From: Apostichopus japonicus
Lineage: Eukaryota > Echinodermata > Holothuroidea > Aspidochirotida > Stichopodidae
Length of the DNA stretch: 64,000 nt
Direction: 5' to 3'
Assembly: GCF_037975245.1 (NCBI RefSeq)
Contig: NC_092576.1
Location: forward strand, 30,978,611-31,042,610
Shown piece after piece: positions 1-10,329 of this stretch. The first letter of the stretch is position 1. Every line of letters starts with the position of its first letter. The notes beneath the pieces are model-generated. The model had not been told where the DNA came from and searched no databases. It was given only the letters and a program-made list of their open reading frames with translations. The position numbers and the translations under genes were made by a program.

Positions 1-725
1 TGCGTGTCATTTGCTCCGCTCTTATTGAGTTGCCCCCTGTTGACCTGTCACGGCCGGCCCTCGTTCTCAGTTCCTTGCGGGATAGGGCCTTGAATGCAAT
101 TTTTGTACAGGGACGTCATCCTGTCGAAGTATGGCGTTCGGTGTGCATTCAAGGCTGAATGGTTGCAGGCTCCGTGATCTTGCATGGAGAATTGCACACG
201 GTGCCTTGGTGACCGACCGACCGACCGTTTATCGGGAGACCGTTCCTGGTCGGTAGGACAGGGTTTTGTTTTATATGGATTAGATCCCCCAGTTTGTTCC
301 GTTGCTGTGTTGCAGCGTATTATTTATGTTTGTTCTGTTGTAAAAAAAACTTATTTGGAGGAATAGATGTGATGTTGTTTTTAGGGGGAAATTTGCCAGT
401 TGGCAAGCAGTCCTGGAGGCGGTGAAGTCTGACATTCGCCTTCAGGTTGAAGGCGATTTTCGCCGTTTATCTAGGGCTGCCTTTTTTGGACGGTGGTGTG
501 CTGGGGAAGGGTGTTTTGTTTCGCTGCGTGCTGGTCGTCCTTTTGTAGTTTTTTAATATTTCAGTGGGGGGGGGGGGGTTGGGCGTTTTGTCTCTGCAGG
601 TCGGTGAGCGTATGTACTTTTTTTTGGCTCGCTTGACCTGAAGTTCGTTTGTAAGAATGGGATGGTTTGGTAGTGCCGTTTGGCCGTGACGTTTTGTATC
701 CCGTATGACGGGTCACGTAAAAAGC
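1..725 (+). mobile_element. Decayed Tx1-group-like LINE, 3' end (first copy)
   Basis: The plus strand holds a broken C-terminal part of a LINE ORF2. An early segment reads like an ORF2 C-terminal region (DLAWRIAHGAL at about 172-215), and a later one (about 300-550) resembles the last 80 residues of the ORF2 proteins in the U2 array (KTYLEE / VEGDFRRLS style). Stops and a deletion separate the two. The segment from about 270 to 725 is repeated at 33794-34253, where the copy has a clean 12-bp target duplication; that copy fixes the 3' end at ...CACGTAAAAAGC. A poly-G run lies at about 566-578. The 5' part is outside the window or truncated, and no intact frame remains. Confidence 0.7.
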
Positions 726-727
726 AC

Positions 728-924
728 ACTGCATACGATGGTGTGTGACCCAGCATTGGTTTGCGTGTAACGTTAGCTTAGTTAGCTATAGTAGCACTAG
801 CAGAAAACATGTACACGTGCATAGGGTCGTTATAAAGAAGACTTCTGACTGATTTTTTTTTATGAAAAACCAGATGATACAAACCGTGCTACAAGCACAA
901 TGTGTTTGCATATGACATTCAGTT
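728..924. other. Short interval between LINE remnant and last host-gene exon
   Basis: This interval probably holds the 3' UTR of the minus-strand host gene. I see no coding potential and no clear polyadenylation signal that I would commit to. Confidence 0.3.
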
Positions 925-3900
925 TCAAAGAAGATTTTTTATACCAACCTTCCCAATGTCTTCTACTGTCCCAGGAGCTGACTGCAAAGGTGGTGTCTGT
1001 GCTGGCTGCAAGGTAGCTAAAGGTTGTCTAAGTTTGGTGATAGCTGATAGTGATGACGGTGTCATTGGCACAGGAAGCTCAATAGGCGAGGGTTGTTTTG
1101 GTGGGGAAGCAGTTGAAGGTGGCGGTGTTACTGGCACATGAAATGTGGACAAGGGCCGTCTCGGTGGGGTTGCTGGTGGTATTATTCTACACCTTTTTTG
1201 ATTCAAAGTTGCAATTGCATCTTTTAACTCTGTTAGCGTGTCTGGTAGCACTGAGAACAGAAAATCAAATAAAAATAAAGTTTGTACTGACCAAAACATT
1301 GACCGAATTGGTCTATTAAACTTGGAGCAAATTTAGTCATATTAATATTTGGAAGTGCATTCCTCCTTAAAGCACTACTTTAATTCCCATTCATTTAGAT
1401 TCTTCTAAGTAAAATACCCATTTATGTCTCTGATTATCCTAAAATGAATATAATAAATGAAAAAACCGTATCGAAGTTTCAGCCGAAGAGCATAGCACAG
1501 TTTGACAGAAAGGCTATGTTAAGGGTCTGCAGAAGCAAATTTAACAAATTTTAGTGCCAGACATTGAATTACTGATAGTTATAACATTAACTAAAAAAAC
1601 AGCCTGTCTGAACAGTCATAGGTCAGATTTCATATCAGATCAGTTGCTATAACATTTCTTTAATGCTGGTCTTCTTTCTGCAGGTGATGAAATCACCTCA
1701 TGCGATTGCAACAATCAATGACATAAAAGTTTGTGTGATTTAAAAGGAACATGTTAACAGTTTACGATGGACTGTTAAGAAATAATATTAAGTTATTTAC
1801 CAATAAACACTTACAGTTCTGTAGCAGGTTGTTCTGTTTTTCCAAATCCTCTATGCGTTTTTGTAAGCTTGCAACCTCAGACTTCAAGCTCGCAATCAAG
1901 CTGGCCTCTACAAAATTGTCATCAACCGCATCATCTTCTTCTGTATTTTGCATAAGTTTTGCAATGATTCTGTCTCCAGCATCATCCCTCATTTTTCTTT
2001 TGACAACTTTCTGCAAATTAATAAAAAGGGGTTAAAAACTGTTGCTGACATGTGGCTCCTGTTCCCACTCATGCTGTATTCATAACATAGATCTCAAGGG
2101 AATTGATAATTCTCTGAATAAATAAGCAACTACCCAGGAAACTCATTGGCTAATGGTTACTACATCACAACAGAAGAAGATTCACTGTACAAATTATATA
2201 GACAATATTCTTTCCCAGAGTACTGACATATAAGCTAACACACAATATAATCTGTGAAAGGCTATAGCGTACAGGTTTGGCATTCAAAATATATTTTACA
2301 AAGTATACATACAGGTACCTAGTTCGATGCAAACAGAAATAATTGCTTACCTGTGAAGGAGCTTTTGACGTAGACTGACTGTTGGACTTCTCCAAATAAC
2401 AGTCTCCTTCCAAGAAATCTTCTCGTACCACCTTCTTGACCACACGATGTCCCCTTCCTTTTGGAGAGTCACTTGGAGGATGGTACACAGACTGCACAGC
2501 AGAAAGCCTCTCCTTCATTGAATCCAAATCTTCGAAAATAACAAAACAAAGAATGTCAGGGTGAACTAGTTACACTTAAATAACAATAAAAATGATCTAA
2601 ACAGTCTAATATAACGTAGAATCCAGCAGAGTATAGTGATCATTTCTAGCAAGAACACACTGCAGGAAAATAAAGGCTTTGTGTACCATATTTAATTATG
2701 AACCTACAACTTAGCTTAATCAGTCTACCAAATTGTATAATTGAAGTAGCCACGGCTATAGTCCAACCATAGTAATAATTAAGTAACATATACTGGAGGG
2801 ATCGAGTTCCATTCCCCATATGGACAGGCGGGCCTAGGAAGAGTGAAGAAACCAATATACAGTGCACTTGTTGAAGATGAAATAACAGTATCAGCATAAT
2901 TTTGACAATCACTTGAATTTGAACCATCAATTGTCCTAACAAAATAATCATTGTTCTGAGAGTTTCTTGTTCCCACGAAATGACACGGCCCTCGGTCGTG
3001 CTGGAACTAAAAGTACTACATGCACTGTAGCTGTAGGCCTACACAGGACATGATTACTCTATAACTTAAGCTATAGCCTAACTAGCTATTACAGGCTAGT
3101 GTAGCTTATTATGATCATAGTGCAGTAACAGTAATACTGTGAAACCTTGCCTATCCTACCGCGTTAGGCTCGATGGTTAGGCTTATGAATCCTAACTAGA
3201 AATCAAACGTTAGGCTACGTATCGATTTGTTGGTGCGTTACGGCTACACTCTAAAAAAAAATTACATAGGTTGTGTAAAATTCTACACAACCGCTGTGTA
3301 ACTAGTGCACCTATCAACCTTGTGTAGAAACTACACAACTGTTGTGTAAGTGATCATTTACACAACAGTTGTGTTAAATCTACTCACAGTTGTGTATATC
3401 CCAATACACAATACTTGTGTAAATTGTACACAACCAGTTTGCAATTTCAGCACACCTTGTGTAAAAAAACATACACAAGTTGTGTTAATTCTACACAACC
3501 TTTTTACAATTGATTAGTGTAATGTACACAACTATGAGCACATATTACACATACTTTGTCCAGTCTTAACACATTCTGTAGCTATAGTTCATAGCCCAGA
3601 GCATAAGTATCAATTAAAAAATAATATCCAGTATAGACTATACACAGCCTCAATGTTTTGGTATGTATCAACCATGTCCGGAATAAGGTTATCAGTTCTC
3701 CTGTTGTGCTTTACATATCTTTGGATGTTATAAATAGTAGCTTGCTAATTGTGTGGATTCTACAGTAAGACCTGTGTTTAACTTAACTGCAAATTGCTTA
3801 ACTATAGATGTACAGTAGGACACTATTCACGATACAAAAAAGGATATCAATTTTCTTGGTATATATTTATTTTGGGGAGATCAAAACAAATGCTCTCCAT

Positions 3901-6900
3901 TACAATGAATAAAACCGTAAAACATAATACGTAACATAACAAGAAATAAAACAGAAATATGTACTTTAATAGATATAAACTATAAATCAATGGATTGGTC
4001 ATTTCCACATCATCATTGAAAGAATAAGTTGTAGGCTATTCTTCCTTTGAAACAAGTAATGGGTTTTACAATATTCACCATCATGGAAGTCACCCATAAC
4101 ACCATCAGTGCTCCCCCTATGTTCATTGACACATTCTACAAAGCCAGGACTCTCAAAAATAAGTTTGATGACATCTTTGATAGGAACATAGTAGAAAACA
4201 CGAGGGGTTGATACCTGCATCACTACTGAAAGATTTAAGTTTGCAAATTAGCATGAGAGCTCGTTCCTTAAGTTGCTGTTCATCAATGTGATCCCACTCT
4301 TCATTATATGCATCATCATCACTATCTTCATCCATGTCATCAATGCAAATGTCATCTTGCTGTATGTTTCCTATCACAGCCTCCACAGGCAAATCATCAT
4401 CTTGCTCTTGGATATGTTCTCCATTGCAAATATTAGGCATTGTGTGTTGTTTAATGATGTGCCTTTTGAAGCTGTAACTTTTCCAGAAGCTTTGCTGACA
4501 TCCATTTTGTTCACACACTGCAATAGATCTAAAATCACTTCCTCTAAGCAAAGAAAAGGCTCTGAAATGTGCAAAGAGCCCCTTTATGCCACCATTAACT
4601 TCAGTTTGACAGTGGAAACACTCTAGCGCCATTGTTAATACAAAATTATATATTTCTTTGTAGTGTTTACTTGTTTTGCTAACTCCCTGGCAGTAATAAC
4701 AGCTTCCTTATCAAAGTTTGTGGGATCAGAGAGAGCTTTATTATTTGTCCTGTTTGATTTTGTTCAAACCCTTACTGCACCTCCACTTGAAAAAAAAATC
4801 ATCACCGTTTCTTTTCCTTCATTCTTCAGGGCCTCAAAGTTCCTCATAAACGTGATTCTCGGTCCAACTTTTGGGAACGTTCTTTTATGTCTTCCTTTTC
4901 CAGCAACAGGAAATTGTCTATGTCAATCTCATTTTCTTAAATTAAAAGAAAAAGATGATTTACTTGAAGTGTTACAAACAAGATATGGAATGGAAATGAA
5001 CATTAGTCAAAATGACAGTTATTAACTGAACTGGTACTAAAGGTGTGTATGCTGGAACATCCACATGCCATTCATTACTTTGGAGGTATTCCCTGTTACT
5101 ATCAGCACATAGAAATTGTTTCTTTTGCAAATCTGTGAACTAGCCTTTCATTGTCATTAATGAAAACTTATACCATAACTTCTGCACTTACAGATGGTCA
5201 GAGTGCATGACAAAACTACACAGAGGGATAAGCTTTGATAGGATTTTAGAGGCACAAACTGAAAACACTCAGCCTTTAATGCAAATGCACACAAGATTGC
5301 CCTATGCATTCAATATCCCCTTTCCCAACTTAAGGGAAAGCTGTAGTAATTAATCAATGATTTCTAATATATTGAAAAAATAGGTCAAGGCTTCTAGCCT
5401 CTGCTATACAGTATTAACATTAGCATTCTTGGGTTACAATAGCAATTGCCTAATCTATGTGAATTTCTATTGTGATATTTATGCAAACTTCAACAGCAAC
5501 ATGCCGAAAACATCGGTTCATATAGTTCACTACATAGGCCTAGCCTACACTACGCTCTGCACGCGACTTTCGTAATTTAAACTTACTGTAGTGCACAGCA
5601 GATTCATAATGCTCTATGAAAAGTTCTGCTGGAGTATAATCAAAGTTTGATTTGAATACAGTAACCAATTTAGTGCTGTGCTTGGTAGTTAAAGGCTAGA
5701 TGAACAGCTAAACAGCAAAACTGCTGTACATAGTTGGTTGGGATTTTGATTGACTATAGCCTATTGACGAATGTGATCTGATCGCTGCATTGATGATTGC
5801 GCAAGGTGTCAGCCTGCATCGTTGACGCTAGCAGCCACAAAGTGCAATTGCATAACGCAGCTGATAATAGTAAAATATGATCAACTACGTAGTTTAATGA
5901 CCGTTGTTAGTATCCTAGGAAAATACTATAAGCCTACAGGATGAAAATGGGTTCAGAAAATGAAGCAGACATGCACTCATAATACTTAGCAAATTTAGAA
6001 AACTTAGTTGCCCTTCTCATTAACAAGAATGTAGAATTATAGGCCTCAACTTTATAAAAAGGCCGTTACAGGGGAAATATTCAACTACATCATCAGCTCC
6101 AAGTCCAAGGGCTTAGAGTATAAGAAGCATATGTATTAAACCTGGCACCTGAGCAACATCAATTTGTCAAACTAAGGGGAGAATTCCTGGGAACAACCTT
6201 GGTTTGTTTTGTGTAGGCTTAGATTTAGAAGTAAGACATCAAATCAGGATAGGCCTATCTTCATGAGCTAGGATTGTACTTGTAGCCTCTACTCTAGTCA
6301 TGAGTAATTTTCTCTTTCAATTCAAAATAAAAAAAACCCTATAATGCAGGATTTAAGAAATATCCTATGATATTTTAAAAGGAGATAAATAAGTGCAATA
6401 GATTCGGCGCAGCCGTTTACTTTGATAAATAAAACGCTTTCGTTGATAAACAAACTATGCCTAGGCTATAGGCCTACTACTGTACTAGATATAGGCCTAT
6501 GCCTATACTGTGTAACGTTAGGTCTAACGTTAGTAATTATTACTTGTACTAGGCCTATTACTAGTCAGTACACTACATTGTACGACTACGTGAGCCTGTG
6601 ATTTGCATGAAGTTGCGTTGGCAAACCAAATTAGTTTCAAGAAATATTTTCAACTAACCTTCATATATGTCCTGCATATAAGAAAGACCCCATTCCTTGA
6701 GTTTTTCTTGGACAAAGTTCATAGTTGACAGGTAAAAAATAGGTAATTATAACAGCAGACGGTTACCAGCGTAAGTATTGATGACTGATAGAACGGCGTC
6801 AGTAAAGAGCAGTGCAGTGATATATAAAATTCCCGGGCAGCAGTTTATTGCCAGATAAAGCTACGAAATCTTAAAAAAACATTTTTACTCAACTTAAAAA

Positions 6901-7425
6901 TCCAGGAAAAATTAAAAGTAAAGTGCAAATGAAATTATAAACTGATTTTAATTTTATAATCTGCTTACAGTACTGAATAAATTAATACATTGAAATTAAA
7001 GCAGGAAAGTGGTTGTGTAACTGACGAACATAGCTCGAACTACACAACCAAGTGTTAGTTTCAATTACAATTGTGTAAAATGACATTTACACAGAGCCTG
7101 TGTAGAAATATTTACACAACTGTTTTAAGAGTGTAGTCTCACAGGCATAATTTTCAGGCGAATGTTATGCACCAAACAGGTTGCATATAAACAATTATTG
7201 AAACTAAATCGAACAATGCAAGATTAGTCGTATTAAACTGAGTAGAAACTTTGATATCTTACCTCCGATAAAAAGTATCTTGGCATCGTAGGGACTATTG
7301 CGGTACGTCGCTGTGACGGTAGCACCAACTTCAAAGCTACCACATTTGACGTCAGTTTCTGCGATAAGTCCCATACTTGTAACTCTGGAAGATGTCCATC
7401 TAACAACTGCATACATGTTTTCCAT
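925..7425 (-). CDS. Four-exon host gene, coiled-coil protein with BEN-protein-like N-terminus
   Basis: Four minus-strand exons join in phase: 7425-7263 (ATG; donor GTAAG), 2529-2351, 2010-1815 and 1250-925 (stop). Lengths of 163, 179, 196 and 326 nt sum to 864 nt, i.e. 287 residues, and every junction has AG acceptor and GT donor sites. Exon 1 (MENMYAVVRWTSS...) resembles the small beta-rich domain seen at the start of invertebrate BEN-domain proteins. Exon 3 encodes an acidic stretch and a heptad-like coiled coil (LKSEVASLQKRIEDLEKQN). Exon 4 is Pro/Ser/Thr-rich. No BEN domain is visible, so this may be a short isoform, or further exons may lie to the left. Intron 1 is 4.7 kb and contains a CACTA element. 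Function unknown; the gene model is an inference from splice phase. Confidence 0.6.
3247..3550. repeat. Left TIR and subterminal repeats of the CACTA-like element
   Basis: About ten copies of a roughly 10-bp word (TTGTGTAAAT and its complement) occur in both orientations within 300 bp of the CACTCT terminus. Confidence 0.7.
3950..6722 (-). pseudogene. Broken SAM-domain / C2H2 passenger gene inside the CACTA element
   Basis: Exon 1 (6722-6659) encodes MNFVQEKLKEWGLSYMQD.. and ends at a GT donor. An AG acceptor at about 4936 continues in phase with ENEIDIDNFLLLEKEDIKER, then after a 1-nt frameshift with PKVGPRITFMRNFEALK; together these are a SAM domain. Further down, an ORF from 4632 encodes two zinc fingers (CFHC... 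and CEQNGC..., the second CX4CX12HX4H) and an acidic segment. A frameshift at about 4215 leads into VFYYVPIKDVIKLIF..., and another near 4010 into FNDDVEMTNPL. The order SAM, zinc finger, YVP...DGE...DDxEVxNPLGS is familiar from multi-copy uncharacterised genes of fish and marine invertebrates. At least three frameshifts make it non-functional here. Confidence 0.6.
7010..7133. repeat. Right TIR and subterminal repeats of the CACTA-like element
   Basis: The same TTGTGTAA / TTACACAA words recur (GGTTGTGTAAC near 7012, TTTACACAACTG near 7111), ending in AAGAGTG, the complement of the left CACTCT terminus. Confidence 0.65.
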
Positions 7426-8031
7426 ATTTTAACTTATTTTGTATTAAACTGGTGAAATACAGATGAAAATAGCAGCGTTAGTTATAGACTGCAAGTACTA
7501 CAAAGACGCGGTTAAAAGTTCTAATATACCGGCCGCGGAGCTCTAGCACCCTATAGGCTGGGAGACGCGACGCGATACATGCCTGTGGCATGAATATGCA
7601 TAATCATACAAAGGGTTTAAAAATATCAATTAAAAGTTAACAAACATTTACATATTTCAGTCGGTAAAAATGCAATAATTTAATAGTCATTTGTATATAT
7701 ATTGAGCCTTTAACACATGTTATTTAGAAAAAAAAGGAACCAATGATTGATTAAACCTTCATTAATTGTGTATATAATCTCCCGCTTATTTAGTAACATG
7801 GTATCATCATTGGACGCAACCACTAATTGATGCAAAAGAAAATATTCTCGATCTTTTTTACCTATAAATGTTGCATAATTTCAATTGTATTTTCCGTTCA
7901 GAACTATATAGTTTCCTGTATTAGAGGAATTTATGTTTCCTTTACTGACTGTAAATTGTTTGTAAACATTTTCACCCCCAAACGTAAAATTGTTAGATCC
8001 TTATTATCTGCTAACATATGCATCTAAACAG
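7426..8031. other. Intergenic interval between divergent genes
   Basis: This is the presumed 5' flank of the minus-strand host gene and of the plus-strand transposase gene. It is AT-rich from about 7600. I find no RNA gene, repeat or convincing first coding exon. Confidence 0.3.
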
Positions 8032-9545
8032 GACGCCTCAAGCAGCGACACGGACAATCACGAAAGGTACGCGTTACATCGTAAAATCTCATTTGCTTTT
8101 TCCCATATTGTATTTTCATGTGTACTCAAACTCATTAAACAAGGTGATCATTTAATACGCGAGATGGATGGAGAAGAACAAAATTATAAACGCCGGAAGC
8201 TTGTTCGAGGGAGTTATGTATAATGTAATGAAGCATTCTTACCTACCGTTATATCATCCTTTTGGCATACTGCAGACCAACGTTACTATACCTAGCCTAA
8301 CCTGTGCCAAACAATTAAGGAAATTAGGCGCTGAGACGTGAGAGAGAGAGGTGAGCAGTTCGGCAGAGGTAACCATGCCGTATGCACAGGCTTTATCTTA
8401 GTTGACTTTCTTTACATGGTTTCTGTGCGGAACAATCGTAACTAGGCAGCTCAGGACAAACCCGATGCTATATAAAGTAAGCTAGCCTATGCTACGATAA
8501 CCTCACGTTATTGTTCCGCCGTAGAATTTTGCCACCCTTTAAAATACCAAAGCGTTAAAAAAAAACGCGTCAAAATATGTCCATAAGGTGGTTAAAGAAT
8601 GAATATTCAGTGTCGCCTTAGGCTACGCTGGTTGACTTACCCTTATATAATTATATCTAAGCTTCAACATCTTCTGCACTGTACATGTATGATGAAGGCC
8701 TAGCCTAGCTACTAAGAAAGTGCAGCTAAGGCTAGGTATATTGCCTAGGCCATAGCCCAACCTACCAGTACCAAAGTCAAAGATTAATACGTGATATTTT
8801 TTTTTCTTATGAAAGGTATTTGCATGATGAAAATGTTGGAATACCACGACAAACTATAAGCAGGTGGAAACGTGAAACTTTGGTGTCAGTGGTGAGTATT
8901 ATGATTTGAAGTAATTAGTAGTAAGAAATTCAAATTAATGCACCTTTAATTTTGTGACGCACCATACGCCCCCTAGGAAATGTGCCTCATTGTCCAAAAT
9001 TTAGCTGGAAATTGAAAGCTCTTGACGCACCAGTGCATAATTAATTAATGGTGCCTCTCCAAGAGGATGTCATTCAATATCTTAAAATAATCTTTGTACA
9101 TTTGCAGCGTTTCTTGTCTTAATACTAAATATCTCAGAGCATGGACAAAATAGTTCTGGGATAGATTCCCAAGCCTTAAAACAAACCCAAAATTTGCATG
9201 ACAGTGTACATCTTGAGCCTTATATTAATAAATAGGAATATAGAGAATGCGTATCCATTTAGCCCAATGTTTAAAAGTGTAAAGGGGGGGGGGGGGTGAA
9301 TATGCTAGTTGATGGTACCTCTCCAAAACCATCAACCCAGAATATAGGTTGGTTCAATTTATGTATGTATCCATTATCCTTGCATATGAAGCTACTGATC
9401 GTATTTGCTTCATGTTGCCGAGTAAAAGCATGTTTCCATATGCCCACTTTCAACTTTTAAAGATACATCCTTTTTCTCAGTCTTCAAAATGTAGCGTTTT
9501 TTTCTGTAAAGGTATGCTGTATTGGTCCCAAATATGTCCAAAAAT

Positions 9546-9588
9546 AGCCTCCATGGCTTCTTTCGCGAGTTCCTGCTTGCGGGAAGAT
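9546..9588 (+). repeat. SINE 3'-region fragment
   Basis: 43 bp (AGCCTCCATGGCTTCTTTCG...GAAGAT) match, with one difference, the 3' part of the tRNA-derived SINE at 24477-24519. No tRNA head precedes it here, so it is a truncated copy or a shared LINE-like tail. Confidence 0.55.
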
Positions 9589-9690
9589 GCTAGATTTTCA
9601 GACTGGGACATTCAGTCATATTGTGTGTTCCTTTAAGAGTGTCTGAGAACAATGTGGAGAGTAAAGACGACCTTGAAATTTTGTTTTGAA

Positions 9691-9745
9691 AAACTTCTAG
9701 TAATTATAGCATGCTATAATTTGGGGCCTATACAGACTACCTTAA
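9691..9745 (+). repeat. Arm 1 of a dispersed inverted repeat with palindromic core
   Basis: The core AATTATAGCATGCTATAATT is a perfect 20-bp palindrome. The reverse complement of the 55-bp block matches 15552-15605 along most of its length (AGGTAGTCT...GGCCC...AAATTATAGC). Confidence 0.5.
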
Positions 9746-10165
9746 GGGCATTTTTTTACCTTCCAAAAAAAAAATAACACCGTTGGTTCCTCAGAGTCGA
9801 GACCCCATCTATTTTCTTAGGAACATGGAAACAAGGTGTGGCTAATAGTATTGGCACAAAAAAAAGGAATTTATAAAAAAAAAAAGATTAATTACTTAAA
9901 ACACTGTATCCTCTGGGTTTTCTAAAGAAATAACAATTTCTTGCCTCTTTCGAATTAGGACCATGGAGAGGTCAGTCATCATATGCACTATGAAGAACAA
10001 GAAGGCCATCCAGTAGAAGCCGGCAATGACTTATACCAGGAAGCTGATAACAATGACTATGAAGATGTTGGAAATGATCGTTATGAGGTATGTTTATGGT
10101 TCAGTTTAATATAGTTTTTGGATTAGGGCTGTGTTGTTTCCATTAAATAACAAACCGTTTTGAAA

Positions 10166-10329
10166 ATCCGAAGGGTAAACAGTTATCGTAACCAGAGCCA
10201 TTAGAAAATTCAGTATACACTTGCCAATTGGGGAGGCATGTGCATAATCCGAAGGTTAAACAGTTATCGTAACCACAGCCATTGGAAAATTCAGTATACA
10301 CTTGCCAATTGGGGAGGCATGGGCATATT
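10166..10329 (+). repeat. Two-copy tandem duplication, period about 82 bp
   Basis: The block beginning ATCCGAAGGGTAAACAGTTA is repeated immediately at about 10248 with a few substitutions. It lies in the intron before the last exon of the TNP2-like gene. Confidence 0.8.

Larger units (their letters stand above)
3247..7133. mobile_element. CACTA/EnSpm-like DNA transposon (3.9 kb) in intron 1 of the host gene
   Basis: The left end begins CACTCTAAAA and the right end, read inwards on the minus strand, begins CACTCTTAAAACAG. Both are flanked by TA (3245-3246 and 7134-7135), giving a 2-bp candidate target duplication. The first 300 bp and last 120 bp are packed with short direct and inverted copies of TTGTGTAAA / TTTACACAA, the subterminal-repeat layout of CACTA elements. 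No TNP2 transposase is inside; instead there is a broken SAM/zinc-finger gene on the minus strand. The element is therefore probably non-autonomous, mobilised by a transposase elsewhere such as the family of the 8-13.5 kb gene. That link is inference. Confidence 0.7.
8892..9958. other. Intron of the TNP2-like gene
   Basis: This intron contains a poly-G run at about 9285-9297, a 43-bp SINE-tail fragment (9546-9588) and one arm of an inverted repeat (9691-9745). No other feature is visible. Confidence 0.35.

Noticed and set aside
2646-2976. Additional exon of the minus-strand host gene
   Set aside because: There are open frames here, but exon 1 and the exon at 2529-2351 already join in phase and no good acceptor/donor pair frames this segment.
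4663-5025. Plus-strand 120-codon frame
   Set aside because: The minus strand here encodes recognisable SAM-domain sequence; the plus frame is its complement plus flank.
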